Assembly (NCBI GenBank): GCA_914767715.1
Contig: OU612068.1
Coordinates: 15,934,001-15,998,000 of the forward strand
DNA length: 64,000 bases
DNA from: Membranipora membranacea
Taxonomy: Eukaryota; Bryozoa; Gymnolaemata; Cheilostomatida; Membraniporidae
Direction: 5' to 3'
Part shown: positions 60,201 to 64,000 of the stretch, one piece after another
How positions within the stretch are numbered: the first letter of the stretch is position 1
Layout: every line of letters starts with the position of its first letter
Notes under the pieces: model-generated
What the model saw: only the letters and a program-made list of their open reading frames with translations
Told to the model about the DNA's origin: nothing
Database searches by the model: none
Translations under genes and position numbers: made by a program

Positions 60201-63200
60201 ATTCTGGATAGGCAGCATGAGAAAACTTGTAAGTTTACACTCACTCTATATGAAGATTATTATAGACTGAGGGATACTCCTTGAGAGCATTGTAGAATTC
60301 TGTGAAAGTAATATAATCTGAATGACCGTCACTCATCTTGCACCATACTAGCTTTGTAAGTTCTGAGGCTAAGTCCTCATGTAGACTGAGCTTACTCTCA
60401 TCCAGACATAAAGTGAGGACATCCTTCAGTTCCTCCTCACATAAAACTCCATCTCCTTCAAAAAATAAATTTAGACATTTTTTTTAAAACCTGCTGCCAC
60501 AAAACACTGTTTATTCAAATTGCGCCACATAATAGATTATATAGTATAATAAGGCTTGATTTCCCTCCGGCTTTGACTTGCAAGAATGTTATCATTATGG
60601 TTGAGTTCATGATGGACGAATCAACTTACCATTTTTATCAAACATCTGAAAAAGGAAAGCAAGTTTGGTCTTTTTATCTCCTGTCAGTAGGTCTGTCAAC
60701 TGCACAAGGAACTCGGTAATAGTAAGAACACCAGCCCCTGATTTGTTAAAGTACAGAAATGCTCTCTCACCAAATTCATCCTACAATGTCACCAAAAAAA
60801 AACGTGCGAGAGTTCCTAGACTTGGCATTAAAATTGAAATCTGGAAAACTGGCACTGTGTCATCGAAAATAAGAATACTGGAATTGAGGAAACCAGGGTA
60901 ATTATCGTTAATTTGAATGGTTGACAATTAGTAAGCCTTGTCACGTGGCTGCTTTTTTGTAGCCGCGTGACAAGGCTAAAAATCAGTTGCATAATTGTAT
61001 CAATTTTTACAAAATACAAATAAATTTGTGACCTCTCCGTTATTACCACGGATTACAAAACCAGCAAACATGACTGTGATGAGAAAAAAAAAATGTGGAC
61101 AGATTAAATACAGTTGGCTATGTTTGTTCTTGACAATGAGAGTTAATCTGGCGGGAGACCCTGGTACCATAGCAATGACTGGGCGATACTTTTCATTATG
61201 TTATTCTTGAATGCTCTCTCACAGCAAATTCACCATGTTTCCATGTGAATTTTGAGGTCGGCCTAGATCGAGCTCAGTTATCACCTCTTGGCTTGCCCTG
61301 GAAATAATGCATTTATTCCCATGGTTGGAGCTGAGAAATAAACATAAAAAAAATCTGTCGCCATCCGGACTTGAACTCGAGCTGAAATCAAAGACACTAC
61401 TCGCTCAGCCACGCCAGCCCAATGTAACTCGCACAGCTCAGTGCGAACTGATCCTATGGGCTCAGTGTGAACCGACAGGTGTTTCAATAGCTTGAAGAAC
61501 CCTGAAAAGCACATCAGGTCGCTCCATGGAAATGCAGTGATTCATGAATATGTAAAGGTGACATATCTTACTGAGCAATTGAACACGTCATTGAACTCCA
61601 GTAAAGTCAAAGTCTGCTTGCTTCCAAATACTTCAGTGCATCTCTGCTCAATCTGCTGAATCCATTTCTTCTCTTTTTCGAACCTTTGATAAAATAATCA
61701 TATCATCATACTGATACTCAATCAGTCAAATATAGGAAACATGCACACGTAAATATCTTCCAAGTGACGATTACTGCGCGAGAAGTAACAAGGCACTTTG
61801 AAAAGATGTCTTCACTGCTAATTTCTAATTACTAACCCAAAATTTCAGACATTCACAAGAAACCGATGCAAGCTCCTTGCTGCTGGAACCAAAATTAAAA
61901 GGCAACCCAATGCCAATCAATTCCAGGTTTTATTTAAAGCTCAATTTAGCAGAAACATGCTGCACAACAAGTCCGTAAATAGCACTAAGCCAGGGCAGGC
62001 ATGATTTAACTGTTATGAGAATAAAATGAGCAAATAAACATTATCCCCAATGAGTAGATTGACTTTTCTGTCATATCATGGACCGTAAATTCTGAAAAGC
62101 TATGATAAATAATATAAATTTTTTATACCTTTGTAACCCATGCAGCTTAGGGAGGGTGCGTAAATGGAGTTGCAAAAACCATTAAAATGATCAAACAATG
62201 ATAATCATATTTTCAAACAAAAGCTCAGCAACATTTTAATTGCTTTCTATTTCCGCAGAATGACACAATGCACCTGTTTACATATCCAAATTTTCAACTC
62301 ATGCTCACGTTTTTGTATTTTTTGAAACTTTTATTGAATTTGCTGAGTCACTACATACAGTGGTAAAATAATACATACCTGGTACCAAGGAGCTTTAAAT
62401 GAGTCAGCATTGATGTCTTCTTAGTAGAGAACCGGATCAGGTGATGGTACAATGCTGTCAGCACCTGAATATAAGAGTCACATTTTTATGTTAAAAGAAT
62501 TTTAGTGTTTTCAGTATTTTGAGCACCAAATCCTGGTTACTAAGTTCAAGAAAGAAAGTTCAGAAAGAAAAGAGTAGATGGCAATTAACAATCTCCTTGA
62601 AAAAAAACTCAAAGCAAGATTTCCAAATGTTTCCTGGATCCGCTTATTGACTGACCACACGGTTTATTTTTCTCTTTGAACCAACATAAGGGGTCCTGGG
62701 GGGGGGGGGGTCTTTCAATTAGAACGAGCGATGCTTTACTAAAGCAAGTTATCACTATCCCATCGGTCAAAATTATCACTCACTTGGTCTTTCAATTAGA
62801 CATATTTGTTCCCAAATCGCTCACTCAGACTGTACATAGTTCCGTCATTGACCAAGCGATTTGAAAGCGAGAGCCTAGCAGGTATTGCGATTTTGGCTGA
62901 TTCTAATTGAGCGACCCCCTGTATAAATATTATGTGCCAAGGTCCTGATAGATATTCTGGTATTTGGCAACCTTTATAAATGACGTGCTTGTAGCCATTC
63001 ACGTCTTTAGTAGCAGTGTGACAATTACAAAGAAATATCCTAGATACTTCAGATGTTTACCAACATCTATTGTAGATTGGATAAGGACAGGAAATGGACA
63101 GGAAAAGATTTTTCTCAATTGCCTATAGCAGAATTATTAAGACCTCACATGGATGTCCCTAGATATTGGTGTTGATAGTGAAGAGTTTAAAAATATCCTA

Positions 63201-64000
63201 CAGTGACGTGTGCTTATCATGGGTATGATACTAAAAGATTCAGACGGGGTGACACAGCAGCAATGACTCCATTGCAGTCGGGAAGAATATTTCTATGAAT
63301 TCAAGGATAACAACCTAAATAGCCTAAGAGCTACCTAATCTTATCAAAAACTTCAGGAAATAATGTTACTTGTACTACGAGTATTGTTTGTTTACCTCTT
63401 CGATGACAGGTGATAGGAAGCCAGTGAAAGGGAGATCGACTTCTGCTGCAGGCTCTACTGTAGATAGACTCAACTGGCTGCCGTGGTGTGTAGAATGAGA
63501 TCTCATCCTTCTGCCTCCAAGCTGATCGAGCTGACTACACGGAAAAGAAGCCAAAGAATCCTCTGATGTTTCGATATTTCTAATTCAAGGTAGTAGAAAC
63601 ACTACACTCTCTCTCTTTCCAATCACTTATTTTCACAACTGATTCATGAATTAGAGTTAAACCTAACCGGCGGCGTTAGATCAATCAATCTTGCATTGGA
63701 ATAACAAGAGATTTAACCGTATGATAATTGAGGACGATTAATCTGATCCCTTTTATCTGGTTTCTGGCTTATGTTCATTTTTTAGGGCAAAGCATATGTG
63801 TCTAATAAAAAGTGAAGCTTGAATACCCTGTTAAAGTAAGGGGAGCTTCATTGACACTATGCACAATCACTGAGAGAGAAAGTTTATAGCGTTGAAAAAT
63901 TGTCATACCTGTAGAATTGTTCGATGCTGAGTACAGCTTGACTAGAAGAACAGACAACTCCACATTTATCCATGATAAGCAACTCAAGAGCTTTTCCTAT
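54246..64000 (-). CDS. NOX5: NOX5-like calcium-regulated NADPH oxidase, N-terminus outside the window
   Basis: Exons in order: 64000(partial)-63909, 63534-63396, 62464-62379, 61683-61572, 60780-60630, 60455-60245, 59973-59929, 59330-59123, 58945-58723, 58293-58148, 57869-57687, 57494-57359, 56753-56634, 56076-55676, 55393-55178, 55021-54839, 54594-54517, 54389-54246. They give 957 residues in frame. EF-hand region: FDKNGDGVLCEEEL is a full calcium loop. Membrane domain: two His pairs (LHKTVAYIAVFLSCLH and FHQISAIVWVIALVLH) for the two haems. Then FAD site HPFTISS, NADPH site AGGIGVTPFASVL, CGP motif FVCGPTRLC and the C-terminus EVF. It transfers electrons from NADPH to oxygen. A Ser-rich insert of about 130 residues (55676-56076) precedes the NADPH domain, where NOX5 carries a regulatory, phosphorylated loop. 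The donor at 59122 (GTAGCA) is weak but the nearby GTAATA would break the frame. Confidence 0.9.
56148..56511 (-). mobile_element. tRNA-like SINE flanked by an 80-bp direct repeat
   Basis: The minus strand of about 56340-56430 contains ggttcgaatgcc and gtgggttccaatcccgc, both matching the pol III B box. It is flanked by imperfect direct repeats of about 80 bp (56148-56229 and 56430-56511) sharing atgtaagtgaag, ggggaatccaaat and atctgctgct. The repeats are too long for a usual SINE target duplication, so this may be a dimeric element or a duplicated segment. It lies in an intron of the NOX5-like gene. Confidence 0.55.
60934..60977. repeat. 44-bp hairpin
   Basis: Arms agccttgtcacgtggct and agccgcgtgacaaggct (one mismatch) surround a T-rich loop of 10. 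It has the same AGCCT/AGGCT tips as 4162-4203 and 38126-38172, and lies in an intron of the NOX5-like gene. Confidence 0.7.
61356..61420 (-). mobile_element. tRNA-Leu/Ser-like SINE head
   Basis: On the minus strand, ggcgtggctgagcgagt (A-box-like) is followed by gagttcaagtccggatgg (B-box-like) at tRNA-type spacing, then a T-rich stretch. A functional tRNA is unlikely because the acceptor arms do not pair convincingly. It lies in an intron of the NOX5-like gene. Confidence 0.5.

Noticed and set aside
60630-60645. 16-base micro-exon in NOX5 encoding MFDKNG
   Set aside because: The upstream sequence is in frame without interruption (LAFLFQ then MFDKNG), so it is simply the end of exon 60780-60630.
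4160-61000. CRISPR array or bacterial operon structure
   Set aside because: No direct repeats with unique spacers, and every gene is intron-split; the window is eukaryotic.

Overview
This window is nuclear DNA from an animal. The genes are split by many GT-AG introns of a few hundred bases, the base composition is AT-rich, and the recognisable proteins (a PDE10-type cyclic nucleotide phosphodiesterase, NOX5-type NADPH oxidase, LRRC74-type leucine-rich repeat protein, FAM174) are animal families. The density of small hairpins and TIR elements fits an invertebrate, possibly a non-bilaterian such as a sponge or cnidarian, but the species cannot be fixed from the sequence. All exon models were built by hand from splice signals, reading phase and family similarity. 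Each complete model sums to a whole number of codons.

Layout. 1-1188 (+): 3' end of gene A, a divergent protein with a chymotrypsin-like (PA-clan) Asp and Ser signature. 1918-10469 (-): complete 12-exon LRRC74-like gene. 13863-14741 (-): FAM174-like single-pass membrane protein. 17305-25269 (+): gene B, a complete 8-exon paralogue of gene A with candidate His, Asp and Ser, carrying a 3.5 kb TIR transposon in intron 4. 26244-44497 (-): complete PDE10-like gene (about 790 residues) with two pairs of equal-length, equal-phase alternative exons, one in GAF-A and one in the catalytic domain. 48702-48989 (+): reverse transcriptase relic. 49093 to about 50130 (-): small unrecognised gene, possibly a membrane protein. 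50703-53244 (-): 3-exon gene of about 511 residues, unrecognised. 54246-64000 (-): NOX5-like NADPH oxidase whose N-terminus lies beyond the window edge.

The genes do not form one pathway, although two are second-messenger related: the phosphodiesterase (cyclic nucleotides) and NOX5 (calcium-regulated superoxide production). The items most worth following are the two candidate mutually exclusive exon pairs in the phosphodiesterase gene and the gene A/B family. Spread through introns and intergenic DNA are several foldback elements: three hairpins under 50 bp of one design, a MITE with a 10-bp target duplication, a pair of related MITEs, a cluster of palindromes, and a 390-bp foldback beside a splice donor. 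There are also tRNA-like (SINE-type) sequences and an 18-bp minisatellite.
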